Shown here: piece after piece, positions 31,600 through 42,154 of the stretch
How positions within the stretch are numbered: position 1 is the stretch's first letter
How the letters are laid out: each line of letters starts with the position of its first letter
Assembly (NCBI GenBank): GCA_947499955.1
Contig: CANMQI010000006.1
Span: forward strand, 248,001-312,000
DNA: 64,000 bases
Direction of reading: 5' to 3'
Origin: an uncultured Granulosicoccus sp.
GTDB taxonomy: Bacteria; Pseudomonadota; Gammaproteobacteria; Granulosicoccales; Granulosicoccaceae
Program-made: the position numbers and the translations under genes
The notes under the pieces: generated by a model
Told to the model about the DNA's origin: nothing
Databases searched by the model: none
Seen by the model: only the letters and a program-made list of their open reading frames with translations

Positions 31600-33390
31600 A
31601 TGACCAACGCATACAAGATCATCGACCATACCTATGATGTCATCGTCGTGGGTGCCGGCGGCGCAGGCTTGCGCGCCACACTGGGCATGGCTGCGCAAGG
31701 CCTTTCCACCGCCTGCGTCACCAAGGTGTTCCCTACACGCTCACACACCGTAGCTGCACAGGGTGGCATGAGTGCCTCTCTGGGCAACATGGGAGAAGAC
31801 CATTGGACATGGCATATGTACGACACCATCAAGGGCTCTGACTGGCTCGGTGACCAGGACGCGATCGAATACATGTGTCGCGAGGCAGTGCCTGCTGTTG
31901 TTGAACTGGAGCATTTCGGTGTGCCTTTCTCTCGAACCGAAGAAGGCAAGATCTATCAGCGCCCCTTTGGCGGCATGACCACCAAATTCGGTGAAGGGCC
32001 CGCAGCGCAACGCACCTGTGCTGCCGCTGACCGAACCGGTCATGCGATTCTGCATACGCTGTATCAACAGTCTCTGAAGCACGGTGCCGAGTTCTACATC
32101 GAACATTTTGCCACCGACCTCATCATGGATGACGGTGTCTGTCGTGGTGTTGTCTCCATCGATCTGGCAACGGGTGAATTGCATCGTTTCCGCGCTCACC
32201 AGGTCGTTCTGGCCACCGGCGGCTGCGGTCGTACCTTCTTCTCTGCCACATCGGCTCATACCTGCACCGGTGATGGCAATGCCATGGCTCTGCGTGCCGG
32301 ACTGCCGTTGCAGGACATGGAGTTCGTCCAGTTCCACCCCACCGGCATCTACGGTGCCGGCGTACTGATCACCGAAGGTGTTCGCGGTGAAGGTGGTTAC
32401 CTGACCAACAGCGAAGGCGAACGCTTCATGGAGCGCTACGCCCCCAATGCGAAGGATCTGGCTTCACGAGATGTCGTCAGTCGTTCCATGACCATGGAAA
32501 TCAATGCCGGTCGGGGTGTGGGTCCGGACAACGATCACATCTTCCTGAACCTGCAGCATCTGGGCAGCGATGTCATCGAAAAGCGTCTGCCGGGCATTTC
32601 CGAATCAGCCCGAATCTTCGCCGATGTCGATGTCACCAAGAACCCGATTCCAGTCATTCCCACCGTCCACTACAACATGGGTGGTATTCCAACCAACTAT
32701 CACGGTGAAGTGGTTACCCTGAAAGATGGCGATCCGGACTCTGTCGTTCCCGGCCTGATGGCCATCGGTGAAGCTGCCTGTGTATCCGTGCACGGCGCCA
32801 ACCGCCTGGGCAGTAATTCACTGCTGGATATCGTGGTCTTCGGTCGTGCCGCTGCCATTCGTGCCGCTGAACTGGTCAAGCCAGGTACTCCGCACAAGCC
32901 TCTGAAGGACAATGCCATGGATCCGATCCTCGGTCATCTTGACGGCATCCGCTTCAACAAGGGTGACACCGGTACTGCCGACATCCGTGACAACATGCAA
33001 CGCACCATGCAGAAGCATGCCGCGGTATTCCGTACAGGGGACAGTCTTGCAGAAGGTATCGACAAGATGCGCGTCATCGTGGACTCTTTCGACGATGTGA
33101 AGGTCGAAGACAAGAACATGATCTGGAATACCGATCTGGTCGAGACGCTGGAGCTGGAAAATCTGCTGATGCAGGCCCAGACCATCATCCACGGCGCGCA
33201 GAATCGTCCGGAGAGTCGCGGAGCCCAGGCGCGTGATGACTACCCGGATCGCAACGACGAAGAATGGATGAAGCATACGCTGGCCTGGACTGACGAACGA
33301 GCCAACGTCACCATCGATTACCGCCCGGTTCATATGTACACACTGTCGGACGAGTGCGAAGTCGTACCGCCCAAGCCACGCGTGTACTGA
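31600..33390 (+). CDS. sdhA: Succinate dehydrogenase flavoprotein subunit
   Basis: 596 residues. FAD-binding [16 protein letters not shown], the covalent-FAD His in [18 protein letters not shown], substrate-site [14 protein letters not shown] and [11 protein letters not shown], and RSMTMEI with the catalytic Arg region. It oxidises succinate to fumarate in the TCA cycle. C-terminus VPPKPRVY is typical. It is flanked by its assembly factors: SDHAF4-like upstream and SdhE downstream. Confidence 0.97.
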   Translation: MTNAYKIIDHTYDVIVVGAGGAGLRATLGMAAQGLSTACVTKVFPTRSHTVAAQGGMSASLGNMGEDHWTWHMYDTIKGSDWLGDQDAIEYMCREAVPAVVELEHFGVPFSRTEEGKIYQRPFGGMTTKFGEGPAAQRTCAAADRTGHAILHTLYQQSLKHGAEFYIEHFATDLIMDDGVCRGVVSIDLATGELHRFRAHQVVLATGGCGRTFFSATSAHTCTGDGNAMALRAGLPLQDMEFVQFHPTGIYGAGVLITEGVRGEGGYLTNSEGERFMERYAPNAKDLASRDVVSRSMTMEINAGRGVGPDNDHIFLNLQHLGSDVIEKRLPGISESARIFADVDVTKNPIPVIPTVHYNMGGIPTNYHGEVVTLKDGDPDSVVPGLMAIGEAACVSVHGANRLGSNSLLDIVVFGRAAAIRAAELVKPGTPHKPLKDNAMDPILGHLDGIRFNKGDTGTADIRDNMQRTMQKHAAVFRTGDSLAEGIDKMRVIVDSFDDVKVEDKNMIWNTDLVETLELENLLMQAQTIIHGAQNRPESRGAQARDDYPDRNDEEWMKHTLAWTDERANVTIDYRPVHMYTLSDECEVVPPKPRVY

Positions 33391-33430
33391 TCCGCAGGCC
33401 GTCCATCAAGCACACTACGGGATACAACTC

Positions 33431-34216
33431 ATGGCTGAATTCAAGCTACCGGCAAATTCGATAGTCAAAAAGAACGGCAAGCAGTTTGCCGCGCCCGCCG
33501 GGGCGACCAATACCCGGCGTTTCAAGGTGTATCGCTACAACCCTGACAGTGGCGAGAACCCGCGTGTCGACAGCTTCGATGTCGACATGGACAACTGCGG
33601 ACCGATGGTGCTCGACGCCATCATCAAGATCAAGAGCGAGATGGATTCCACGCTGACTTTTCGACGCTCCTGTCGTGAAGGCATCTGTGGTTCTTGCGCC
33701 ATGAACATCGATGGCACCAACGGCCTGGCCTGCACTACTGCCATTGCCGATATCGAAGGTGACATCTCGATCTATCCTCTGCCTCACCAGCCCATCATCA
33801 AGGACCTGGTATCGGACCTGACCAATTTCTATGCCCAGTATGCATCCATCGAGCCTTGGCTGAAATCGGACACGCCGGCACCGCCTGACAGGGAACGACT
33901 GCAGTCACCGGAAGATCGGGAAATGATTGATGGTGCCTACGAATGCATTCTGTGCGCCTGTTGCTCTACCAGCTGCCCAAGCTACTGGTGGAACCCCGAT
34001 CGCTACCTCGGACCGGCAGCCTTGCTGGCTTCATACCGCTGGTTGGTCGATAGTCGTGATGACGCGACCGGTGAGCGACTGGATGATCTCGAGGATCCGT
34101 TCAAGCTGTATCGTTGTCACACCATCATGAACTGCGCGCAGGTCTGCCCCAAGGGACTCAACCCTGCCAAGGCGATCGCCGAGACCAAGAAGATGCTGGT
34201 CAAGCGTCGTCTCTAG
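33431..34216 (+). CDS. sdhB: Succinate dehydrogenase iron-sulfur subunit
   Basis: 261 residues. 2Fe-2S ligands [16 protein letters not shown]...LACTT, 4Fe-4S and 3Fe-4S ligands in [16 protein letters not shown] and [17 protein letters not shown]. It carries electrons from SdhA to quinone. The N-terminus has about 20 extra residues ([19 protein letters not shown]) before the usual start of the fold, as in alphaproteobacterial-type SdhB. Confidence 0.97.
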   Translation: MAEFKLPANSIVKKNGKQFAAPAGATNTRRFKVYRYNPDSGENPRVDSFDVDMDNCGPMVLDAIIKIKSEMDSTLTFRRSCREGICGSCAMNIDGTNGLACTTAIADIEGDISIYPLPHQPIIKDLVSDLTNFYAQYASIEPWLKSDTPAPPDRERLQSPEDREMIDGAYECILCACCSTSCPSYWWNPDRYLGPAALLASYRWLVDSRDDATGERLDDLEDPFKLYRCHTIMNCAQVCPKGLNPAKAIAETKKMLVKRRL

Positions 34217-34288
34217 GTCAGACATCATGATTGCAGCCATGGCGTCAGCCAGTTCGAATCAGGAAGTCCGCATGAGTGACATGACAGC

Positions 34289-34543
34289 ATGAGTGTGGAC
34301 GTGGCAACCCTGTCGAAACTGCGCTGGCGCTGTCGGCGTGGCATGCGTGAGCTGGATTCCGCCATGCGCGCCTATCTGGACAATCACTATCAGAGCGCCT
34401 CCGACGAGGAACGCGCTCTGTTCGTCGAATTGCAGGAAATGCAGGACCCGGAACTGTTCCGGCTCATCAGTGGCAAGGCCAGGGAGGCCCGCTATCAACA
34501 CATCATCGACAAGATGTCAGACGCCATGGCAGGCAGAAGCTGA
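34289..34543 (+). CDS. sdhE: FAD assembly factor SdhE (SDHAF2/CptB)
   Basis: 84 residues. KLRWRCRRGMRELDSAM carries the RGxxE motif essential for flavinylation of SdhA; LQEMQDPELFRLISGK matches the family. ATG 34289 overlaps the TGA of a six-codon mini-ORF starting at 34272 that has AGGA upstream, which suggests translational coupling. Confidence 0.95.
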   Translation: MSVDVATLSKLRWRCRRGMRELDSAMRAYLDNHYQSASDEERALFVELQEMQDPELFRLISGKAREARYQHIIDKMSDAMAGRS

Positions 34544-34982
34544 GGCCAGCCGTCTCCATCTCTGCCTGCTTGCAGGCGCAGGCCTGACAGCCACCACGGC
34601 GCTGCTGGGATACACCCCGTTCGACACATGGGCAAGACTGCTTGCCAGCCTGTGCGTACTGTTCCTCGTTTTGCGGCAACTTCTGCATGTCAGCCGCCAG
34701 CGTCTGCGACTCACGCACGATCCGGCCAGCCTCTGGACACTGCAGACTGCTGATCGCCTCGTCACCGGACAGCTTGTGAGTCTTGGCTACCGCAGTGCAC
34801 ATTTGCTGATAATCACCCTGCAGGCAGACGATGGTGCTCTGCACCGCTTCCCCGTCTGGTGTGATCAGCTACCGAGCAGGCAATTCAGTTATCTGCAGCA
34901 ACAACTGGCATTCGCCTGCAAAGAGCCTGAACGCAACTCATCAAGATGGCCCCTGTCACAACCAAGTCGCAGGCTGGACTGA
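34470..34982 (+). CDS. ygfX: YgfX (CptA)-like inner membrane protein, start unclear
   Basis: The family-like part begins near 34548. It has two hydrophobic segments (LHLCLLAGAGLTATTALLG and LLASLCVLFLVLRQLL) and then a soluble domain ending PVWCDQLPSRQFSYLQQQLAF, the usual YgfX tail. sdhE and ygfX are neighbours in many Gammaproteobacteria; in E. coli the pair was described as an antitoxin/toxin, though SdhE is now known as an assembly factor. No ATG, GTG or TTG occurs in frame after the sdhE stop. The nearest is GTG 34470 inside sdhE, giving 170 residues, somewhat longer than typical. A non-standard start nearer 34548 is possible. Confidence 0.6.
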   Translation: MARPGRPAINTSSTRCQTPWQAEAEASRLHLCLLAGAGLTATTALLGYTPFDTWARLLASLCVLFLVLRQLLHVSRQRLRLTHDPASLWTLQTADRLVTGQLVSLGYRSAHLLIITLQADDGALHRFPVWCDQLPSRQFSYLQQQLAFACKEPERNSSRWPLSQPSRRLD

Positions 34983-35127
34983 TCACTGTCATCCATACCC
35001 GGCACAGCGCTTGTGCAGGGAGAGACTGCCGATGTCGATGGTGGTATGGCAGCACAGCGTTCCCAGACAAGGAAGACCCCGGGCGTTGCGTTAGAATCGA
35101 CGTCTGTCTGATATGTGAGCATTTGCA

Positions 35128-35865
35128 GTGAAGCAACCGATCCAACTTTGTGTGAACGTCAATCACGTGGCAACCGTTCGGCAATCACGGCAATCCACTT
35201 CCCCTGATCCTGTGCATGCGGCATTGCAAGCCGAGCTGGCCGGCGCTGATGGCATCACCATGCATTTGCGCGAAGATCGACGTCATATCCAGGATCACGA
35301 TATCGAACGTTTTGCCCATAGCTGCCAGACCAAACTCAGCCTGCAGATCGAAGCGACCGACACCATGCGTGAAGTCGCCCTGCGTATCAGGCCGCGAGAT
35401 GTCACGCTGGTTCCGGAGAATCGCGAAGAACTGAGCACCGATGGTGGTCTGAACATTTCCGGGCAATTGTCGTTGTACACCGATTATGTCGCCAGCCTGC
35501 AACAGGCCGGTATTCACACCGCCCTGTTCATCAACCCGGAAGAGGCTCAGATAGAAGCTGCCGCTCGTGTCGGCGCGCCCGTCGTCGAGTTGCATACAGG
35601 TCGCTACGCCAGTGCGGACAGTGCCGCGGAACGCTCGGCCGAGCTGTCGCGGATCGTCTCCTGTTGTGACTACGCCTTCAGCCTGGGACTCATCGTCAAT
35701 GCTGGCCATGGCCTGCACTATGACAACGTTCAGTCCATTGCGGAAATCGAATCGATCACCGAGTTGACCATCGGCCACAGTCTGATTGCGCGAGCACTCT
35801 ACTGGGGTCTGCCGACGGCTGTCAGCAAGATGAAGCGAATGATGGTCGAAGCCCGTCACCGCTGA
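35128..35865 (+). CDS. pdxJ: Pyridoxine 5'-phosphate synthase
   Basis: 245 residues. LCVNVNHVATVRQSR, GADGITMHLREDRRHIQDHD and NAGHGLHYDNVQ are PdxJ signatures. It condenses 3-amino-2-oxopropyl phosphate with deoxyxylulose 5-phosphate in vitamin B6 synthesis. The start is GTG. A TAGAAT hexamer at 35092-35097 could be the -10 element. It lies upstream of acpS as usual; recO, the usual partner, is absent here. Confidence 0.96.
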   Translation: MKQPIQLCVNVNHVATVRQSRQSTSPDPVHAALQAELAGADGITMHLREDRRHIQDHDIERFAHSCQTKLSLQIEATDTMREVALRIRPRDVTLVPENREELSTDGGLNISGQLSLYTDYVASLQQAGIHTALFINPEEAQIEAAARVGAPVVELHTGRYASADSAAERSAELSRIVSCCDYAFSLGLIVNAGHGLHYDNVQSIAEIESITELTIGHSLIARALYWGLPTAVSKMKRMMVEARHR

Positions 35866-35893
35866 TAGCCGCCCCCGTGATTGAAATGAACCC

Positions 35894-36274
35894 ATGATTG
35901 CCGGTATCGGTGTTGATCTTGCCACCATCAGCCGAATCAGCAAGGTACACGCACGCTTCGGAGCGCGCTTTGCTCGCCGTTTTCTACATGAAACCGAACT
36001 GACCGCCTATCAACAGCATGAGCAGCCTGAGCGTTTTCTGACAAAGCGCTTTGCTGCCAAGGAAGCGGCTGTCAAGGCATTGGGCACGGGTGAACGGCAA
36101 GGCGTGCTGCTCAGAGACTTCTACCTGCAACACGATGAACTGGGTAAACCGTTGCTGAAAGTCAGCGGCAAGGCACAGGAACTATGCCTCTTGCGCGGGA
36201 TCACGGGTTTCTGGATCAGCCTGAGCGACGAAGGCGACACCGTTGCTGCCTTCGTCGTACTCGAGCATTCCTGA
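35894..36274 (+). CDS. acpS: Holo-[acyl-carrier-protein] synthase
   Basis: 126 residues. MIAGIGVDLATISRI with the magnesium-binding Asp, and KRFAAKEAAVKALGTG with the catalytic Glu. It transfers phosphopantetheine from CoA to ACP. It follows pdxJ by 28 bases and is convergent with the GH16 gene 21 bases further on. Confidence 0.96.
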   Translation: MIAGIGVDLATISRISKVHARFGARFARRFLHETELTAYQQHEQPERFLTKRFAAKEAAVKALGTGERQGVLLRDFYLQHDELGKPLLKVSGKAQELCLLRGITGFWISLSDEGDTVAAFVVLEHS

Positions 36275-36295
36275 AAATCCTTTGCAGACAGCTGG

Positions 36296-37225
36296 CTATC
36301 TTGGCTTGAGCTGAAAGGCCCTGACGTAATCCACCACCATGGACACCTGCGAGCCACTGGTTCCGTCGGGTGCCCCCGGCCAGACTCCCCCCATGGCGAG
36401 ACTCAGGATCAGGTACATCTCCTGGCTTGCCACAGCATCCCCGACGATTCGGTAACGCGGCACTCTATCGACGTAGAACACCAGTTCATCCGGGCTCCAG
36501 GCAACGCCGTACTGATGAAACCCGTCAGCAATGCCCTCGCTCACCAGCTCGCGGCGTGTACCCAGCTCATCAAGGTAGTTGTAGTTGAAGAAGACACTAT
36601 TCGGGTAAGCACCATCCTGCTCCATGATATACACCTCCGGCTTCAGTCCGATGAACTGCGACGACAGCATCCAGAAGGATGGCCAGGCGCCGCGCGCACT
36701 GGGCAGATCGATGCGCGCCTCCACATAGCCATAGGAAAACTCGAATTTCTCTGCCGTGGTAAGAACCCCTGATAGCCAGGCCTGCTCATTGGCATCGGCA
36801 CGCAGAGCATCGGGTGTTTCCGAGGCCGTGATGATGAGCTCCTCACCAGTCAGGGTGAACGGATCATGGCCAAAGTCCGGCTTGTTCTGAACATCCACGT
36901 AGTATTGCAACTGATTGAGAAGCACCAGGTCGGGTCCCCAGTCGAGTGCTGTATTCCATTTGATCGGGTCGATTCGATCTGCACGGAAATCATCGGCAAA
37001 CACCAGCTCGTACTGGCTGAGATCGATTCTGACGCCCGCTGGATCGTCAATGCCTTGACCGGGATGAGCAGGTGCTGCACCCGGCTCCTGCTGGGCAGCT
37101 TCACGGGCATTCTCCAGCTCACGCTCCTGCAACTCGAGCAGATCGCTCTCGCCACAGCCCGTCATGGACAGCATGGCGGAACAGAGAAGAATGGGTCTGA
37201 ACAGTATCTTGAAGGCGATTTTCAT
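36296..37225 (-). CDS. GH16-family lipoprotein with altered catalytic motif
   Basis: 309 residues with a lipoprotein signal (LCSAMLSMTGCGES) and a GH16 domain from about residue 70: YELVFADDF, KWNTALDWGP, FSYGYVEARIDLPSARGAWPSFWML. The active site reads PEVYIMEQDG where GH16 enzymes have ExDxxE, so both Glu are kept but the central Asp is Tyr. The second GH16 at 39289-41274 has intact EIDIMEF. It may be weakly active or a binding protein. GGAGA precedes the ATG. It lies 15 bases after the barrel-protein gene and is likely co-transcribed with it. Substrate (beta-1,3/1,4-glucan or galactan) cannot be predicted. Confidence 0.85.
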   Translation of the reverse strand: MKIAFKILFRPILLCSAMLSMTGCGESDLLELQERELENAREAAQQEPGAAPAHPGQGIDDPAGVRIDLSQYELVFADDFRADRIDPIKWNTALDWGPDLVLLNQLQYYVDVQNKPDFGHDPFTLTGEELIITASETPDALRADANEQAWLSGVLTTAEKFEFSYGYVEARIDLPSARGAWPSFWMLSSQFIGLKPEVYIMEQDGAYPNSVFFNYNYLDELGTRRELVSEGIADGFHQYGVAWSPDELVFYVDRVPRYRIVGDAVASQEMYLILSLAMGGVWPGAPDGTSGSQVSMVVDYVRAFQLKPR

Positions 37226-37240
37226 GGGGTCTCCAATTCT

Positions 37241-39058
37241 TCAGTAGTAGTAGCGAACGCCGATACCGAGCAGATCGTTGTCACCGAGCTCGAAGCGAGT
37301 CACCAGGTCGAGCTTTCTCGTCAAGTGCAGATAACCACCACCAAAGAACATGGCATCGCCTTCAAAGATGCTGCTGTAGCCAATGCCGGCTTTCAGCTCA
37401 AAGCGCTCATTGACCACCATGCGCGAAGAGGCTCCCAGGTAGACACCCGTGTCGTCGTAGTCGACACTGATCTGTGGTGACTGGCCATCAATCAGCTCGA
37501 AATTGCCGTACTCGATACCTGCGAGCAGGACGAAGGTCAGTCGGCTCGCGCTTTCGGGTGTGAGGTAGTATCCACCGCCTGCCATCACCTCGTTGTAGCG
37601 TCGGGTGACACCCAATCGACCAAAATACTGTAGCCGCGAATGGCTCGATGTGCTGCCTTCTATCATGACGCCATCTCCGCCCACGTCATACCTGACCGGC
37701 AGGGCCTCCAGGTACCTGAAATTGCGGGTACTGGCTCGAACCGCAGCTGGCAGACGTAAAGCCTGTGACACGGTCGAACGGCTACCGTCAGGCGCTTGCA
37801 CCGGGCCTGCTTCGCCGGTATCGATCGTCGGCTCGACAACCTGACGAGTCACCTCAGCCACAGCGTGTTCGCGCGTTACGGAGTCGTTTGCTGCACTGGC
37901 GGCCGCAACTGCTGGCTCGGCAGACGGCCAGTCTGCGTTCACAGAGCGCGTCTCGGGCATCGAGTCACTGGCGGCTGATGTGGTTTGACGCAGCTTGGCC
38001 TGTGCAATCGAGTGCGACTCGGCGTGCGCCTCGAGCACTGCCTGAGCACGACTCGCCGACTCGGCTTCCAGTTGTTGCTTCGCTCGCTGCAGTTCCTCGA
38101 TATCCGTCGCCTGCCGAGCCTCGAGTTCGAGCGCCGCCGTTTTCTCCCGTCGCAATCGACGGCGTTGCATTTCGATCTGACGCGCCGTCGCTCTGGCATC
38201 ATCCCTCTGTTGACGAGCAGCAGCCTCCCGCTGCATCAGCTGCGCGGCTGCAGCGGCCTTGCTGGAATCCCTTTGTCGAGTGGCTTGCGCCGCGGCCGCC
38301 TTCCCCTCAACCGTGCCTGCAGCAGCTTCGTTATTCGTCTCTTTCCGGAACAGATCAGCAGGTTTCAGTTTACCGTCATCACGCAGATACACGAAGCCAT
38401 CGAGAACGATGCGCTGCCCCGGCTCACCACCGGCAGCTGGCATATCCTCCCGCGCCCTGAAATAGCGGTCTCCATCGATGATCACCCACTGGCTCCCCTC
38501 CGGCAGGGCTTGAGCAGCTGGCGCCCGGTTCACCTTCACAGTCCTTGCCGCAGCAGTCGATACCGGTTTCCCCATGAAGCCCATGGAAGAGGACCTGTAC
38601 GTGGGTAGCGCCGCGGTTTCCGTTGAACTCGATATCACCACAGCCGGTGCCTTCTGCCGCGCCAATGCGGCCTGAATGTCCCACTGTGGCCCGGCAGGTG
38701 CGCAGCCCACAGCACCTATGCCATCCAGCGACCCACTGCAGCTGCTTCCTGTCTGTTCCGTTAGCGCGCCCGGCCCGTTGCCACATTGCGCATCCTTGTA
38801 GACCGTGTGATTGAACAGGCCATTGTGCCGTACCAGTCCGGGTCCGTCTCCCAGCCGCCGACAGACCTGGGCGACCGTTTGCCCACCCACGGGGGTAGGC
38901 ACGATGCTCCTTGCGGTCTGTCCGGGCAAGTCGCCTACACAGAAGCACTGCCCTGATGCTGAATAGCTGCCATTCCAGTCGGCAGAGAATGCCTCCGGCA
39001 CGTACGCGCCTGTAGCGATTATCAGCGCGATTGCCGTTCTCACGAAATGTGGACGCAT
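37241..39058 (-). CDS. Putative outer-membrane protein with coiled coil and C-terminal barrel
   Basis: 605 residues. A signal peptide (ALIIATGAYVPEAFSADW) is followed by a Cys-containing domain (GQCFCVGDLPGQT, CRRLGDGPG, DAQCGNGPG) and a short QWVIIDGDRYFRARED segment. A long Ala/Arg/Gln/Glu-rich coiled coil spans residues about 240-365. The last ~170 residues have alternating polar/hydrophobic strands and end GIGVRYYY, an aromatic C-terminus typical of outer-membrane barrels. I do not recognise the family. It is divergent from the second GH16 gene and upstream of the first, so a surface role with glycan enzymes is inferred. Confidence 0.6.
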   Translation of the reverse strand: MRPHFVRTAIALIIATGAYVPEAFSADWNGSYSASGQCFCVGDLPGQTARSIVPTPVGGQTVAQVCRRLGDGPGLVRHNGLFNHTVYKDAQCGNGPGALTEQTGSSCSGSLDGIGAVGCAPAGPQWDIQAALARQKAPAVVISSSTETAALPTYRSSSMGFMGKPVSTAAARTVKVNRAPAAQALPEGSQWVIIDGDRYFRAREDMPAAGGEPGQRIVLDGFVYLRDDGKLKPADLFRKETNNEAAAGTVEGKAAAAQATRQRDSSKAAAAAQLMQREAAARQQRDDARATARQIEMQRRRLRREKTAALELEARQATDIEELQRAKQQLEAESASRAQAVLEAHAESHSIAQAKLRQTTSAASDSMPETRSVNADWPSAEPAVAAASAANDSVTREHAVAEVTRQVVEPTIDTGEAGPVQAPDGSRSTVSQALRLPAAVRASTRNFRYLEALPVRYDVGGDGVMIEGSTSSHSRLQYFGRLGVTRRYNEVMAGGGYYLTPESASRLTFVLLAGIEYGNFELIDGQSPQISVDYDDTGVYLGASSRMVVNERFELKAGIGYSSIFEGDAMFFGGGYLHLTRKLDLVTRFELGDNDLLGIGVRYYY

Positions 39059-39288
39059 GGATGCGTTTCCGGAAAATGATTACGGTCAAGCCGAACCAGA
39101 ATCCATGCCAGCCGCTCTCGAACGGAACCATGTCCAATTCCGAGACTTAATAATCAAGCACTTCGAGACGTTTCCGATAGTAACTGAAGGATATTGATTC
39201 CCGCCTGTGCATGCGAAGCGTGATCACTACGATGACGCCTTGTTTTGCGAACCAATCAACGCTGTCGAAGGCTTTCTGGTATAAAAAT

Positions 39289-41274
<1,986 letters not shown>

Positions 41275-41284
41275 GCGTCAGGTT

Positions 41285-42007
41285 TCAGCTGACCGTAAAC
41301 GGATCGCGGATGACCTTGAAAGTCTGCAACATGACTTCAAATGCCATGGCAAGGAGCGGCTCACGGATGGGCTCTCCTATGGCATACAGCCCGACCGTAT
41401 AGCCTACGCCCGATAGTTCGGCCTGATAGACAACCAGGTCGACATCGGTCAGTCCGCTGCTCACCTGGTCGATCTCCAGGCGGTCAAACCATGTCTTGCG
41501 TCCATCTATCGTTACCGGTTGTCGCAGTGAATGATCTGCGTCAAAACGTCCTGACTCACCACCAGGCAACACCTCGATCAGTATGTAATCGGCGAATCGG
41601 TCATCAGGGTTCTGCTGAACGGATTCGAACCCCACCGCATAGCCCGGCTCCAGTGAGAGAGGCATTGCGGTGGATACCGACTCCTGCCCGCTCCCTGGCA
41701 TCGAACTGGCGTTTGCACCCGAATCACTGAACGAATCAGCCGTGACGATCTTGCGCCAGCCGACCGGAATGGCGACCTTGAAGCCATAGTCGAGATCTTC
41801 ATAAGCTTCTATCGCCAGCAAGCGTTCGAGACTCGAAAGGTCTGTCGCATCCGCCGGGCCGCTATCGGGCCGCCCGGTTGCCGAGCCATTCTGCTCATGC
41901 CACAAGGACCTGATCTGCTCGGCGACCTGTACAGAATCCTGGGTGGCGATCAGCCAGATGCCTGCTGCACAGCTGATGATGAGTAACAAGGAAAGGAGGC
42001 GTCGCAT
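41285..42007 (-). CDS. Membrane-anchored or secreted hypothetical protein
   Basis: 240 residues from ATG 42007 (MRRLLSLLLIISCAAGIWLIA); an upstream ATG at 42049 is in frame. One N-terminal membrane segment or signal, then a region with YGFKVAIPVGWRKI, resembling the PsbP-like or DUF1795-type beta fold found in many exported proteins (weak, by eye), and a C-terminal strand-rich part. It is convergent with the GH16 lipoprotein gene, 10 bases apart. Function unknown. Confidence 0.6.
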   Translation of the reverse strand: MRRLLSLLLIISCAAGIWLIATQDSVQVAEQIRSLWHEQNGSATGRPDSGPADATDLSSLERLLAIEAYEDLDYGFKVAIPVGWRKIVTADSFSDSGANASSMPGSGQESVSTAMPLSLEPGYAVGFESVQQNPDDRFADYILIEVLPGGESGRFDADHSLRQPVTIDGRKTWFDRLEIDQVSSGLTDVDLVVYQAELSGVGYTVGLYAIGEPIREPLLAMAFEVMLQTFKVIRDPFTVS

Positions 42008-42105
42008 GCTGCCAGCATGACGAATACTGACATGTCTTTCCGAGAGCAAGAGCTCAGAAATCGGTATCCGGTATCTTTCAGGTGAAAGGACGATCAGTCA
42101 AGAAG

Positions 42106-42136
42106 ATTCAGACGACAGACGTGAGGCTGTCTGAAT
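42106..42136 (-). terminator. Weak hairpin after the repeat lipoprotein gene
   Basis: An 8-bp stem (ATTCAGAC / GTCTGAAT) with a 15-base loop starts 19 bases after the lipoprotein stop on the minus strand and is followed by CTTCTT. It may be a weak terminator. Confidence 0.3.
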
Positions 42137-42154
42137 GTTGCTGACTACAGTCTT

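Noticed and set aside
34293-34982. 229-residue reading of the ygfX frame from within the start of sdhE
   Set aside because: The first 60-70 residues are out-of-frame sdhE and unlike YgfX; a later start is more plausible.
38424-39137. 237-residue minus-strand ORF overlapping the barrel-protein gene
   Set aside because: Out-of-frame shadow of the N-terminal half of the gene at 37241-39058, which has a clear signal peptide.
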